DNA from: Actinomycetes bacterium
GTDB taxonomy: Bacteria; Actinomycetota; Acidimicrobiia; Acidimicrobiales; Ilumatobacteraceae
DNA length: 36,708 nt
NCBI GenBank assembly: GCA_014190055.1
Contig: BJFV01000002.1
Span: 1 to 36,708, forward strand
Reading direction: 5' to 3'
Shown: positions 16,115-24,294 of the stretch, one piece after another
How positions within the stretch are numbered: the stretch's first letter is position 1
How the letters are laid out: each line of letters begins with the position of its first letter
Position numbers and translations under genes: made by a program
The notes under the pieces: generated by a model
Told to the model about the DNA's origin: nothing
Databases searched by the model: none
The model's input: only the letters and a program-made list of their open reading frames with translations

Positions 16115-19100
16115 TCAACCGATATAGACACTGTTGCCGTAAGACGCACGCAACGCACCGATCGCGCGGTCTATGTCAACATTAAATTCAGGCGCCAAAC
16201 GCAAACTTTTGCCACCAGGCATATGCAATTGTACTGGCGTTTGTCCACCATGATCTTTTAACAACTCCTGCAAGTTGAAGATATCTTCTTGCGACAACGA
16301 CCTTCCAGTGAGTTCGATATGCAAACTCATGTCGCTCGCCCGCATCGGTTCGACAATTTTCACTTCTTGTGCATTGAATGAGATTCGTGAATCGTCGCGC
16401 TTGTCAAGTCGACCGCGAACGGTGATGATCGTGTCTTCGTCAATCAAATGTCCGAAACTGGCATATGTTTTTGGAAAAATATTCACCTCAACAGAGCCCT
16501 GCAAATCTTCGATCGTCAGCACGGCCATTTGGTCGCCCTTGCGCGTAAATTTTCGATTGACAACTGTGATCACACCACCGAGAGTCAAATAGGCGCCATC
16601 ATTTCTTTCATCAAGGTCTGCCAGCGAACACTCGACTTTACGACGCAACTGACCTTCGACACCACGCAATGGATGATCAGATACATATAAGCCGAGCATT
16701 TCGCGCTCGATCTTGAGTTGCTCAGACTTTTCGTAATTGATGTTTGGTATCTCGATCTGTTCAGAGAAACTTGAACCCGAATCTGCCCCTTGATCAAACA
16801 GACTCATTACGCCTTGGTCGCGCTCACGCCGACGATTCAAAGTGTTTTCAATAATTGACTCAAACACCAAGAGCAAACCTTTGCGTGGATGCCCTAAAGA
16901 ATCGAAAGCACCAGCCTTGATCAACGACTCGACAGTTCGTTTGTTGAGTGTTGCAATCGGCGCACGATCAACAAAGTCATAGAACGAAGTGAATGGACCG
17001 TTTGCACGTCGATAATCAACGATCTGTCCGACGACAGCTTCGCCAACGTTTCGAATTGCCGAAAGGCCGAAACTGATCACACGATTGTCACCCTCAACCA
17101 CCGGCACAAAGTCGACCCCCGACGAATTGATGTCTGGAGTTTTAACCGTGATGTTGCTAGCACGTGCATCAGCCAAGAAGATTGCGGCGCGGTCGTAACT
17201 TGCCTTGACGCTTGTCAGAAGACACGAGAGATACTCAAACGGATAATTGGCTTTGAGATATGCAGTTTGATACGCGATGAATGCATACCCATATGCGTGA
17301 CTCTTGCCGAACGCATAGTCGGCAAAGTTTTCGATCGAATCAAAAAGTGTTTCGCCTAATTCTTGACCGTAACCACGGTCGACGCAGCCCTTTTCGAAAC
17401 TTGCGCGCTGCTTTTTCATGTCGGCTCGATTTTTTTTGCCGCACGCCTTGCGCAAATCATCGGCTTCTTCGAGGCTGTAGCCAGCAAACTTTTGGGCGAC
17501 ACGCATCATACTTTCTTGATAAATCATCAAACCTTGAGTATCACCGAGCAGATCTTGGGCATCTGGGTGAAATATTTTCGGCGTCTTTCGACCGTTTTTG
17601 AAATCGGCATAGTCATTGTGCATGTTCGCACCCATTGGCCCTGGTCGATAGAGAGCGACGATTGCAGCGATGTCGTCGATTGTTGTTGGCACCATACTGC
17701 GCACCAATGCGCGAATATTGGTCGACTCAAGTTGAAACACCCCGATTGTGTCACCACGGCGCAACAATTCGAAAGTCTTTTTGTCGTCAAATGGCGCCTT
17801 GTCGATATCGAAATCAGGATTGCTCAATTCTTGAATCATTTTGTTTGTATCAGTGATCACGTCAAGGTTGCGCAAACCCAAGATGTCCATTTTCAAAAGT
17901 CCGAGTTCTTCAACAGCGTGCATTTCGTATTGCGTGACGATCGGTGCGAGATCTGCATCTTGACCCGACTCAGCCTTTCGCTGAATCGGCAAGTACTCGG
18001 TTAATTTCTCTTTTGTAATCACCACAGCCGCGGCATGAATGCCAACACTGCGCTTTAAGCCCTCAAGACCACGAGCAGTATCAACAACCGTTTTTACATC
18101 TGGTTCGCTCTCATAGAGTGCTCGCAATTCGGCTGCAGCACGATAACCGTCGACGTGTTGCTCATTTTCTTCGAAGCAATACTTGAGCGGTGTATCTCGA
18201 CCCATCACCACTGGAGGCATGGACTTGGCGATCTTGTCGCCCAAACCATACGGCAAACCCAAAACCCGCGCCGCGTCTCGAACAGCATTGCGGGCTTTGA
18301 TCGTGCCGAACGTAATGATTTGGGCAACGTGATCACGGCCGTACTTTTCTGAGGCGTATCGAATCATTTCATCGCGATAGCGCGAGTCGAAGTCCATATC
18401 TATGTCCGGCATTGATCGACGACCCGGGTTCAAGAAGCGCTCGAACAACAAGTCATACTTAATAGGGTCAAGATCTGTGATTCTCAACGAATATGCAACT
18501 GCGCAACCGGCTGCCGAACCACGACCGGGGCCGACACGAATTGATTTTTCGTGTGCATATCGAACTAAGTCCCAGACGATCAAAAAGTACGAACTGAAAC
18601 CCATTGTCTTAATCGTCAACAACTCGTAAGCAACACGTTCGACAACCTCGGGAGCGAGCTTCTCGCCCCATCGTTGCTTGGCGCCTATCCACGTCAAATG
18701 TTCGAGATACGCGTGGTCATTTGCAAAACCATCAGGAATTGGAAAGTTCGGCAAGACCGGAACGTTGAATTGAATGTCAACTTTGGCGCGCTCAGCAATC
18801 CATAACGTGTTGTCACATGAAGTGGGCTGCTCACGAAACAACCATCGCATCTCGTCTGCGGTTTTCAGATAATGCTCGTGGCCTTCGAACTTGAGACGAT
18901 TTGGGTCGGCAATTGTGCAACCGGTTTGCACACACAACAACGCGTCATGCGATGCGCTGTCTTCGCGATGCGTGTAGTGACAGTCATTTGTCGCCAGTAA
19001 CGGTGCCCCGAGTTTTTTGCCGATCTCAATCAACTTTGGATTTGTTTCGATCTGCATCGGAATGCCGTGGTCTTGCAGTTCGATAAAGAAGTTGTCTTTG

Positions 19101-19642
19101 CCAAAAATCTCTTGCAAGCGTGCGGCTGTCTTTAGCGCCTCTTCGTCTTTGCCATTCTTGAGCGCCTGCAAAACATGACCACCCAAGCAACCCGATGTAG
19201 CGATTAGACCAGCGCTGTACTTTGTCAGCAGTTCCCAGTCCATTCGTGGTTGGTAGTAATAACCTTCGAGAAACGCAAGGCTCGCCAACTGAATCAGGTT
19301 CTTGTAGCCAACATTGTTCTCAGCCAGAAGCGTCAAGTGATAATAAAGTTTTTTGCCTGACTCGGTATCGCCACCACTGTCGTCAACTCGACCCCGCCGT
19401 GTCGGGCGCTCAAACCGAGTTTCATAAGCCATGTATGCCTCGGTGCCAATAATCGGCTTGATGCCACGTTTGGTGCATTCTTTATAAAAATCAATGACGC
19501 CATACATGTTGCCGTGATCGGTAATACCAAGGGCCGTTTGACCATCGCCTACTGCTCGGTCGACAAGTTCGTCCAAACGCGATGCCCCATCGAGCATCGA
19601 AAATTCTGTGTGAACGTGAAGGTGAGTAAACGACTTACCCAT
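16115..19642 (-). CDS. dnaE: DNA polymerase III alpha subunit
   Basis: The 1175-aa replicative polymerase is complete. It starts with the PHP domain (HLHVHTEFSMLDGASR, from residue 7, and GITDHGNMYG). The C-family catalytic core follows, with the metal-binding PDIDMDFD at about residue 412 and later the KMDILGLRNL and YGFAF-like (AYGYAFIAYQTAYLK) blocks. It ends with the tandem helix-hairpin-helix region, an OB fold (LTLGGVITVVNRKFTRKGD) and a C-terminal domain. The metal-ligand residues at the PHP N-terminus look intact, so exonuclease activity is possible, as in mycobacterial DnaE1. Its ATG overlaps the bpa stop by one base (TAATG), implying translational coupling. Confidence 0.97.
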   Translation of the reverse strand: MGKSFTHLHVHTEFSMLDGASRLDELVDRAVGDGQTALGITDHGNMYGVIDFYKECTKRGIKPIIGTEAYMAYETRFERPTRRGRVDDSGGDTESGKKLYYHLTLLAENNVGYKNLIQLASLAFLEGYYYQPRMDWELLTKYSAGLIATSGCLGGHVLQALKNGKDEEALKTAARLQEIFGKDNFFIELQDHGIPMQIETNPKLIEIGKKLGAPLLATNDCHYTHREDSASHDALLCVQTGCTIADPNRLKFEGHEHYLKTADEMRWLFREQPTSCDNTLWIAERAKVDIQFNVPVLPNFPIPDGFANDHAYLEHLTWIGAKQRWGEKLAPEVVERVAYELLTIKTMGFSSYFLIVWDLVRYAHEKSIRVGPGRGSAAGCAVAYSLRITDLDPIKYDLLFERFLNPGRRSMPDIDMDFDSRYRDEMIRYASEKYGRDHVAQIITFGTIKARNAVRDAARVLGLPYGLGDKIAKSMPPVVMGRDTPLKYCFEENEQHVDGYRAAAELRALYESEPDVKTVVDTARGLEGLKRSVGIHAAAVVITKEKLTEYLPIQRKAESGQDADLAPIVTQYEMHAVEELGLLKMDILGLRNLDVITDTNKMIQELSNPDFDIDKAPFDDKKTFELLRRGDTIGVFQLESTNIRALVRSMVPTTIDDIAAIVALYRPGPMGANMHNDYADFKNGRKTPKIFHPDAQDLLGDTQGLMIYQESMMRVAQKFAGYSLEEADDLRKACGKKNRADMKKQRASFEKGCVDRGYGQELGETLFDSIENFADYAFGKSHAYGYAFIAYQTAYLKANYPFEYLSCLLTSVKASYDRAAIFLADARASNITVKTPDINSSGVDFVPVVEGDNRVISFGLSAIRNVGEAVVGQIVDYRRANGPFTSFYDFVDRAPIATLNKRTVESLIKAGAFDSLGHPRKGLLLVFESIIENTLNRRRERDQGVMSLFDQGADSGSSFSEQIEIPNINYEKSEQLKIEREMLGLYVSDHPLRGVEGQLRRKVECSLADLDERNDGAYLTLGGVITVVNRKFTRKGDQMAVLTIEDLQGSVEVNIFPKTYASFGHLIDEDTIITVRGRLDKRDDSRISFNAQEVKIVEPMRASDMSLHIELTGRSLSQEDIFNLQELLKDHGGQTPVQLHMPGGKSLRLAPEFNVDIDRAIGALRASYGNSVYIG

Positions 19643-20121
19643 TAAAGGTAAGTTCCTGGACGATCCCCTGGCTGAGCATTTGGAGCCTGACCTGATTGAA
19701 TGAGTCGCTGCTCAGCCTGTTGTCGCATCGAAAGTTGCTGAGCAAACATCGTGGCTTGAATGCCATGAAAGAGGCCTTCGAGCCAGCCGACGAGTTGTGC
19801 TTTAGCCACACGCAACTCAGCATCGCTTGGCACTTCACCATCGTTGAACGGAAGGGCCAACATACGTAACTCTTCTTGCAAATCGGGTGAGAGCGCTTCG
19901 GCAAGTTCGACAATCGAGCGTTCATAGATCTCTGCCAAACGTTCACGCGAAGGCATGTCGAGAGTCATCGAATGAACTTCATCAAGCAATTGCTTGATCA
20001 TCGAACCAATTCGCATAACTTTTGCCGGCGCGGTAACGGTTTCGAGCGTAGTTTCGCTCTGCTCTTCGACAATCTCGGCTGGTTGATTAATTTCTGCTGG
20101 TTTGTCTTCAGGGTTTTTCAT
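19642..20121 (-). CDS. bpa: Bacterial proteasome activator Bpa
   Basis: The 159-aa protein matches mycobacterial Bpa (Rv3780) in its core: PAKVMRIGSMIKQLLDEVHS (residues 32-51), then LPFNDGEVPSDAELRVAKAQ and LVGWLEGLFHGIQATMFAQQ (residues 90-129). Its C-terminus, GTYL, parallels the GQYL tail that docks into the pockets of the 20S alpha ring. Bpa forms a dodecameric ring that opens the proteasome for ATP-independent degradation of partly unfolded proteins. The N-terminal 30 residues are acidic and probably disordered. It is encoded 18 nt after the phosphatase gene and overlaps dnaE by one base. No proteasome subunit gene is in the window. Confidence 0.93.
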   Translation of the reverse strand: MKNPEDKPAEINQPAEIVEEQSETTLETVTAPAKVMRIGSMIKQLLDEVHSMTLDMPSRERLAEIYERSIVELAEALSPDLQEELRMLALPFNDGEVPSDAELRVAKAQLVGWLEGLFHGIQATMFAQQLSMRQQAEQRLIQSGQAPNAQPGDRPGTYL

Positions 20122-20139
20122 GGTGGGTCGCCAAACTTA

Positions 20140-21261
20140 TCACTTAACTGCCATTGCGAGCAACGGTACATCTAGTTCATCATCAGTCAAAGCACCATGG
20201 CGACATTGCAATATAAATGGGCCCGTATCAGCAGCGTCGTCAAAACTAATTGGCTCTCGTGGCACAAGCACAACATCACCTAGGCGTTTGCGTGTTGCCG
20301 AACCCAGTCGAGGCCCAAGCCAGTTTTCGTCAATCACTTGTTCTTTGCTGGCCACCCATGCGACGTTTGAATGATGCGTGGTGGCCCGGGCTAGAAGTTC
20401 GACTTGAACTCCATCTCGAGCATGCAACCACCTAAAGCGACCCTCGCCAGATTGATATGCAACCATCGCCATAACTTCGGGATGTGGTGGCATTGTGTTG
20501 GTACCGACCATCACTTGACCGTGGTCGGCAGTGACAATCAAAACAGCACCAGGCGTAAGTGCATCTTGAATTTTTTTGACTATGGCGTCAGCGCTTGCCA
20601 ACTCGGCTTCATAGAAACTGCCGAAGCCGCGTTCATGAGCAATCTTGTCAACGCCGTCGTAGTACGCGTAAATAAACTTTTCACCACTTCGCAATAGTTG
20701 CCCAACTTCGACTGCGATGCTTGACGCTGCTCGCCACCCTCGCGCGCGCACGCCTCGAAGATGAGCCTCAGTGAATGCCGAACCCTCGAGCTCTGCTTTG
20801 CTAAGCACAGGCACACTTGCCCCCATGAAAGGTGGGCAAGGTTGTATCAAATCAGGTGGATACATGTTTCGTAGATCACCTTTTTCATCGCCCCACTTGA
20901 GCATTTGCATAACACGAGCACCCATGTCGATGCGGTACCCCACCAAACCATGTTCAGCTGGAGCGAGACCAGTCGTAATCGATGTAAGTGCGCTAACTGT
21001 TGTTGTTGGCGCCACAGTTGTAATCGACGAGCCCTGCATCGCAGCAAGCGTTGGGCAATGCTCGATGTTTTTCTGGAGTTGGTGCCAGCCGAGACCGTCG
21101 ATGACGAGCAACACAACTTGTCGCGCCCCTTTGACGCAACTTGGCATCCAATCTGGAATTTCTTTCGTGCCCTGCGGACCGAGCAACGCTGGAATGATGC
21201 CCGTAATGCAACCGTTTTTATAGTCAGGTAGTCGCGGACTGGTTGCTATTGAAGTTGCCAT
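20140..21261 (-). CDS. Alkaline phosphatase superfamily protein (phosphodiesterase/pyrophosphatase type)
   Basis: The 373-aa protein carries the metal-binding and catalytic motifs of the nucleotide pyrophosphatase/phosphodiesterase branch: LLVIDGLG (Asp55), APTTTVSALTSITTGLAPAE with the nucleophile among Thr86-88, YYDGVDKIAHERG, and VTADHGQ. It has no signal peptide, so it is likely cytoplasmic. The substrate is unknown. The start is ATG 21261 with an AGGGGG ribosome site 7 nt upstream. It is the first gene of the phosphatase-bpa-dnaE operon and is divergent from the Rrf2 regulator. Confidence 0.88.
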   Translation of the reverse strand: MATSIATSPRLPDYKNGCITGIIPALLGPQGTKEIPDWMPSCVKGARQVVLLVIDGLGWHQLQKNIEHCPTLAAMQGSSITTVAPTTTVSALTSITTGLAPAEHGLVGYRIDMGARVMQMLKWGDEKGDLRNMYPPDLIQPCPPFMGASVPVLSKAELEGSAFTEAHLRGVRARGWRAASSIAVEVGQLLRSGEKFIYAYYDGVDKIAHERGFGSFYEAELASADAIVKKIQDALTPGAVLIVTADHGQVMVGTNTMPPHPEVMAMVAYQSGEGRFRWLHARDGVQVELLARATTHHSNVAWVASKEQVIDENWLGPRLGSATRKRLGDVVLVPREPISFDDAADTGPFILQCRHGALTDDELDVPLLAMAVK

Positions 21262-21323
21262 GTTGTGCCCCCTGAGAGTAGTTCAGGCTTATTCAATTGG
21301 GCGCGCAATTCATCGGTGAAAAT

Positions 21324-21370
21324 AGCCTCGCAAAAGCCTCATAAAGACGTGTCATTAGTATAAAGACGTG
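21324..21370. repeat. Two nested direct-repeat pairs in the Rrf2 promoter
   Basis: AGCCTC occurs at 21324-21329 and 21335-21340, 11 bp apart (about one helical turn). ATAAAGACGTG occurs at 21341-21351 and 21360-21370, 19 bp apart; the second copy ends in the GTG start codon of the regulator gene. The pairs overlap the region of the likely -35 and -10 boxes. Direct repeats in this position suggest binding sites for a regulator, possibly the Rrf2 protein itself. Confidence 0.5.
21357..21362 (+). promoter_or_regulatory. Candidate -10 box of the Rrf2 gene (leaderless)
   Basis: TAGTAT fits TANNNT and lies 5 nt before the GTG at 21368; no ribosome site is present. It is flanked by the two copies of ATAAAGACGTG. 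The -35 region (around 21334) has no consensus and overlaps the second AGCCTC copy. Confidence 0.45.
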
Positions 21371-21814
21371 AGAATTTCTACCCGAGGCGACTACGCCTGT
21401 CGTGCTTTGCTCTCGTTGAGTTTGCATGCTGACGAAGACGGACCTACCTCGGTAAGAGACATCGCCGAGCGCACTGCTCTGCCGCAACCTTATTTAGAGC
21501 AAATTCTCTTGGCGCTCAAGGGCGCCGGTTTGGTCAAGTCAAAACGCGGTGTGGGCGGTGGCTATATCTTGGCCAAATCTGCAGGAGACATTCGTATCTC
21601 AGAGATAATTTCTGCAGTTGATGGACCAATATCAGTCGGCGACTTCGGTGAACCACACAAAGACGGTGCGTGTGATCATGATGGTCAGTGCGTGTTGCTC
21701 GCCGTCTGGAACTTAGCCAGCGAACACATGCGCGAGCATTTGGCGAAATACACACTTGAAGATATCGCTGCAATCTCAAAAGGCGAAGCCGCGTGGCCTT
21801 CGCCAAAAAAATAA
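21368..21814 (+). CDS. Rrf2 family transcriptional regulator, possible Fe-S sensor
   Basis: The 148-aa protein has the Rrf2 winged helix: MRISTRGDYACRALLSL, the recognition region TALPQPYLEQILLALKGAGL, and the wing KRGVGGGYILAK. In cluster-binding members three cysteines follow. Here only Cys102 and Cys108 (C-X5-C) are present, and the expected third position is Trp114. Asp8, the non-cysteine cluster ligand in Streptomyces NsrR, is conserved at the same number. It may hold a [2Fe-2S] or labile cluster, or none. The start is GTG 21368, apparently leaderless. It is a lone gene divergent from phosphatase-bpa-dnaE, and its TAA abuts the rluD stop on the other strand. Confidence 0.9.
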   Translation: MRISTRGDYACRALLSLSLHADEDGPTSVRDIAERTALPQPYLEQILLALKGAGLVKSKRGVGGGYILAKSAGDIRISEIISAVDGPISVGDFGEPHKDGACDHDGQCVLLAVWNLASEHMREHLAKYTLEDIAAISKGEAAWPSPKK

Positions 21815-22783
21815 TTAATCGACTCGTTGCGAGCACTTCGCTAAAACAGCGGCGAAGTCTGACGGCAAATCGACCGAAAATTTCATTTCTTTGCCCGAGA
21901 CAGGATGTGTGAAGCTCAGGCTTGTGGCGTGCAACATCGGACGCGGCGAAGAGAGCACGCTGCGAGCACCACCATAAACGACATCGCCAACAACACTGTG
22001 GCCAAGAGTCGCAAGATGTACACGAATTTGATGGGTTCGACCTGTTTCAAGTCCGCACTCGATCAACGAACAATCAACCGGAACATTGAACGCCTGTCGC
22101 ACCTCATAGGTCGTACGCGCAACTTTGCCATCACTCAAAACCGCCATCTTGGTCGGATCACGCTGGTCTCTGCCGAGCGGAGCATCAATCACGCCTGAAG
22201 CCGCACTCATGTGACCCCACACCAATGCCAAGTAACGACGTGTCACAAGGCGACGCGACAGCGCATCAACGAGCGACTCATATGCGCGTGAGGTTCTGGC
22301 CATCATCATCAAGCCGGTGGTGCCTGCATCTAAGCGATGCACGACACCAGGTCTGAATGGGTCGCCCACGTTCGCGATGTCTGGGTATTTCGCCAAAATT
22401 GCATTCACTAAAGTGCCAGTTGGATTGCCGGCACCGGGATGCACGACGATGCCCGCGTGTTTATTGATTACAAGAATGTCGGCGTCTTCATAAACAATTT
22501 CAACGTTGATATTTGGCTCAGCCATTGGCAACTGCTTTTTTGGTAGCAGTGCGAGTTCAACTTTTAGATGTTGACCCTCAGTTGCTTTCAACTTTCCCGC
22601 TTTGACCGCTACACCATCCAAAATCACGGCGCCAGCTTCGATAAGTGACGCGGCTGCAGCGCGCGGAATATCTGCCACAAGCGAAACGATTCGATCAACT
22701 CTTTGACCCGCAAGTGCCGCTGGAACAAATTCGTCAATAACTCTCGAGTCTGACTCTTCGTTTGCAAACTTGTCTTGATTCAT
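21815..22783 (-). CDS. rluD: RluD/RluA-family 23S rRNA pseudouridine synthase
   Basis: The 322-aa protein has an N-terminal S4 RNA-binding domain (about residues 18-80), the catalytic HRLDAGTTGL motif with Asp152, and RTHQIRVHLATLGHSVVGD near the C-terminus, typical of RluA/RluD enzymes. It converts uridines to pseudouridine in rRNA. The frame is open to 22882, but ATG 22783 is chosen: it overlaps the lspA stop as ATGA, and the extra upstream codons lie within lspA and do not resemble the family. Some actinobacterial copies are annotated RluD only by context, so the exact target site is inferred. Confidence 0.93.
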   Translation of the reverse strand: MNQDKFANEESDSRVIDEFVPAALAGQRVDRIVSLVADIPRAAAASLIEAGAVILDGVAVKAGKLKATEGQHLKVELALLPKKQLPMAEPNINVEIVYEDADILVINKHAGIVVHPGAGNPTGTLVNAILAKYPDIANVGDPFRPGVVHRLDAGTTGLMMMARTSRAYESLVDALSRRLVTRRYLALVWGHMSAASGVIDAPLGRDQRDPTKMAVLSDGKVARTTYEVRQAFNVPVDCSLIECGLETGRTHQIRVHLATLGHSVVGDVVYGGARSVLSSPRPMLHATSLSFTHPVSGKEMKFSVDLPSDFAAVLAKCSQRVD

Positions 22784-23268
22784 GATTGTTGAGTTTTTCG
22801 AGATGTTGCCACTGACGCAAAGATCAACATCGCAGCGCCGACTGTTACGGCTGAATCGGCAATATTGAAGACCGGAAACCATTGCAAGTCAATGAAGTCG
22901 ACCACCGCGCCAGCGAGCCATTTTTCGCCGCGAAACATTCGATCTACGACATTTCCGAGCGCGCCGCCAATCAACATCGAGGTACCAATCACAGATAGTC
23001 GCGATGTTACTTTTCGTAAGCTAAACCACAGCCACACCGCAACGCCGATCGCCAGCAAGCCAATCAGTCGACCCAAGCCCTGACCCTGAGAGAACGCCAT
23101 GCCAGAGTTGAAAACCAAGTTAAAGCGCAATGTCCAAACAAGATCGATTGTTCGTCCATCACTCAATGAGTTAAGTGCCCAGTTTTTTGATGCCTGATCG
23201 GCAATAAGTACCGCAGCGATTATTAGTTTGGGCGTTTGGCCAGTATCTCTAGTAAGAACCAATGCCAC
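22780..23268 (-). CDS. lspA: Lipoprotein signal peptidase II
   Basis: The 162-aa inner-membrane aspartyl protease has four hydrophobic segments and the two catalytic aspartates in VVDFID (Asp124) and FNIADS (Asp138); the NSGMAFS and GALGNVVDR motifs are also present. It cleaves the signal peptide of lipidated prolipoproteins. The start is GTG 23268, which overlaps the end of the DksA-like gene by 20 nt; the stop overlaps rluD by 4 nt. The order DksA-like, lspA, rluD is common in actinobacteria. Confidence 0.95.
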   Translation of the reverse strand: MALVLTRDTGQTPKLIIAAVLIADQASKNWALNSLSDGRTIDLVWTLRFNLVFNSGMAFSQGQGLGRLIGLLAIGVAVWLWFSLRKVTSRLSVIGTSMLIGGALGNVVDRMFRGEKWLAGAVVDFIDLQWFPVFNIADSAVTVGAAMLIFASVATSRKTQQS

Positions 23269-24283
23269 CTGCGCGCTCGACTACTAATTCGGTTGTCCAC
23301 GGAATCGCCTTCAATCGCTCACGCGGAATTGGCAAACCAGAACGAGACGAATATCCGTAGTCGCCAGTCTCGAGTCGCTTGAGTGCCTCGTCGATTTCTT
23401 CAACTGTTTGTCGCGCTGATGCGGAGAGAGTCAAATCGCGCTCGCGTTCGACAACCATGGTGTCACCCTCGCCACCTTCATCATCAAACTGAACATCGCC
23501 CATCTCGGAGTTTTCGACAATCGCATTGGCTTCACTTTCGAGTTGATCTGCCTGACCCAGAAGATTGCGTCGTTCAGCAATCAGCAATTCGCGTTGTGAC
23601 ATCAAAAATTCGATGTTGAATTCTTTGGTTGGCGTAATGCCATCTTGCATCACACCTTTAATGATTGGTGGTTTCGGCGGAGCAACCGGCTTGCGGTTTG
23701 CTTCAATCTCGGCTAAACGAGCGGCTTCGCGAGCAGCGAGCTTGGCAGCTTTTGCTGCTTCGCGAGCCTGCTTTTCTTCTTGGCGTTGTTTCTCTTTGGC
23801 AATTTTCAATGCCAATCGCTCGGCTTGTTGTTGCGCCTTAAGTTTTGCACGCTCTTTTGCTATGCGCTGCGCTTCTTTTTGCTTTTCTTTTTGCAAACGC
23901 TTGCGCTCTGCTAACGCTTTTCGCTTTTCAAGTTCTTTTTGTTTCTTTGCTGCTTTGATCTGGGCGAGCTTTTTCTTTAACTCGAGCTTCTTTTTGAGTT
24001 CGAGCTTCTTCTTCAACTCAAGCTTCTTCTTGAGTTCAAGCTTCTTCTTCAACTCAAGCTTCTTCTTGACTTCGAGCTTCTTTTTCAACTCAAGCTTCTT
24101 CTTGAGTTCAAGCTTCTTTTTCAACTCGAGTTTCTTTTTGAGTTCGAGCTTCTTCTTCAAAGCCAATTTTTTCTGCATTTCAAGTTTTTTGCGCAATGCG
24201 AGCTTCTTCTTGAGCTCTGCCTTTTTACGCAACGCAAGCTTCTTCTTAGCCATTGCCTGCTTTTTCTTCTTAGCAGATGCCAT
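23249..24283 (-). CDS. DksA/TraR-like protein without zinc-finger cysteines, with a long Lys-rich N-terminal extension
   Basis: This 344-aa protein has two unlike halves. Residues 1-200 are extremely lysine-rich; residues 46-105 are ten tandem KKKLEL-type hexads (one is LEV), followed by a charged coiled-coil-like stretch. From about residue 225 the protein resembles the DksA/TraR helical arm, ending in a finger with the usual frame YGxxxxxGxPIPxERLxAxPW. All four zinc cysteines are absent: the first pair is Ser-x-x-Ser (YGYSSRSGLPIP) and the second pair is missing in TTELVVERA. ATG 24283 is preferred to the GTG at 24289 because GAGAGGTG just upstream is a strong ribosome site. It lies between ileS and lspA, the normal place for this family member. 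Confidence 0.88.
   Translation of the reverse strand: MASAKKKKQAMAKKKLALRKKAELKKKLALRKKLEMQKKLALKKKLELKKKLELKKKLELKKKLELKKKLEVKKKLELKKKLELKKKLELKKKLELKKKLELKKKLAQIKAAKKQKELEKRKALAERKRLQKEKQKEAQRIAKERAKLKAQQQAERLALKIAKEKQRQEEKQAREAAKAAKLAAREAARLAEIEANRKPVAPPKPPIIKGVMQDGITPTKEFNIEFLMSQRELLIAERRNLLGQADQLESEANAIVENSEMGDVQFDDEGGEGDTMVVERERDLTLSASARQTVEEIDEALKRLETGDYGYSSRSGLPIPRERLKAIPWTTELVVERAGGIGSY
23969..24148 (-). repeat. Ten 18-bp coding repeats arranged as five 36-bp dimers
   Basis: Within the DksA-like gene, ten 18-bp units each encode L-E-L-K-K-K (the fifth encodes L-E-V). The units alternate without exception between two synonymous spellings: Leu-Glu-Leu as CTY-GAA-CTC, and as CTY-GAG-TTG (TTA in the last). 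The true DNA period is therefore 36 bp. A further variant copy (LALKKK) precedes the array. Confidence 0.93.
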
Positions 24284-24294
24284 TTTCACCTCTC
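24284..24294 (-). promoter_or_regulatory. Strong ribosome binding site deciding the DksA-like start
   Basis: On the minus strand the bases before ATG 24283 read GAGAGGTGAAA. The GAGAGGTG core pairs well with the 16S tail and contains the alternative upstream GTG (24289), which is therefore unlikely to be the start codon. Confidence 0.7.

Noticed and set aside
17363-18004. A 213-aa plus-strand frame opposite dnaE
   Set aside because: It lies wholly within the conserved polymerase core on the other strand and has no recognisable domain.
22783-22882. Longer rluD start at 22882
   Set aside because: The extra codons overlap lspA, do not resemble the family and lack a ribosome site; ATGA coupling at 22783 is typical of the cluster.
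23966-24163. Regular short repeats resembling a CRISPR or satellite array
   Set aside because: The units are 18 bp with no spacers, stay in frame and encode a helical repeat within a real gene.
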